A DNA stretch of 13,964 nt, from assembly GCA_036833805.1 (NCBI GenBank), contig DAITPA010000049.1:1-13964 (forward strand), in the 5' to 3' direction. Position 1 is the first letter of the stretch. Every line of letters begins with the position of its first letter. The notes beneath the pieces are model-generated. The model did not search any database, had not been told where the DNA came from, and saw only the letters and a program-made list of their open reading frames with translations. The stretch comes from PALSA-1196 sp036833805 (GTDB lineage Bacteria > Pseudomonadota > Gammaproteobacteria > Steroidobacterales > Steroidobacteraceae). The position numbers and the translations under genes were made by a program. This document shows positions 13,888 through 13,964 of the stretch, piece by piece.

Positions 13888-13964
13888 GGAAAGGTAGCTC
13901 AGCTGGTTAGAGCACGGCACTCATAATGCCGGGGTCGAGGGTTCGAGTCCCTCCCTTTCCACCA
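13888..13964 (+). tRNA. tRNA with CAU anticodon, probably elongator Met
   Basis: 77 bases including CCA, ending at the last base of the window. The acceptor stem GGAAAGG (13888-13894) pairs with CCTTTCC (13954-13960); A73 and CCA follow. The anticodon stem CGGCA/TGCCG encloses loop CTCATAA, giving CAT. The first acceptor pair is G-C, which excludes initiator tRNA. CAU is also used by tRNA-Ile2 after lysidine modification; the acceptor stem lacks the C at positions 4 and 5 seen in E. coli tRNA-Ile2, and Pseudomonas has tRNA-Met at this spot after ychF, so Met is preferred. Confidence 0.9.

Noticed and set aside
1..13964. Mobile element, phage or CRISPR content
   Set aside because: No transposase, integrase or spaced direct repeats were seen, and both tRNA genes lack adjacent attachment-site-like duplications.

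Overview
The window is GC-rich, densely packed chromosomal DNA of a gammaproteobacterium. The right two thirds keep the gene order known from Pseudomonas and relatives: TPR lipoprotein - lolB - ispE - tRNA-Gln - prs - rplY - pth - ychF - tRNA-Met, with prfA divergent at its left end. The order or family cannot be fixed from the sequence alone. No transposase, phage gene, CRISPR array or plasmid function is visible. No gene-free stretch exceeds 300 bases; the longest gaps are about 60-80 bases.

Left block (1-4505, + strand): a four-gene, head-to-tail operon of a DUF4129 membrane protein, a DUF4350 membrane protein, a MoxR AAA+ ATPase and a DUF58 protein. The first three are joined by 4-base ATGA stop/start overlaps, and the DUF58 gene follows with almost no gap. 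This looks like a MoxR chaperone-type module acting at the inner membrane. Its client is unknown.

Middle block (4508-7050, - strand): prfA (release factor 1), with a 4-base stop/start overlap into a gene encoding one 488-residue protein that joins an RDD domain to a SpoIIM/DUF95 domain. RDD and SpoIIM genes normally sit as separate genes beside DUF4129-DUF4350-MoxR-DUF58. Here they are fused, inverted, convergent with the MoxR operon across 2 bases, and coupled to prfA in the place where prmC usually lies. hemA, usually just upstream of prfA, is absent.

Right block (7111-13964, + strand): a TPR lipoprotein and LolB (outer-membrane lipoprotein biology), IspE (isoprenoid synthesis), tRNA-Gln(UUG), Prs (PRPP synthesis), a long CTC-type ribosomal protein L25, Pth (peptidyl-tRNA recycling), YchF (ribosome-associated ATPase) and tRNA-CAU, most likely elongator Met. 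The ispE reading frame ends inside tRNA-Gln, so the tRNA supplies its last six codons and stop. A good sigma-70 promoter with a GC-rich discriminator precedes tRNA-Met.

The best candidate for something under-described is the MoxR/DUF58/DUF4129/DUF4350 module with its relocated RDD-SpoIIM fusion partner. The rest is conserved housekeeping, apart from the altered prfA neighbourhood and the ispE/tRNA overlap.
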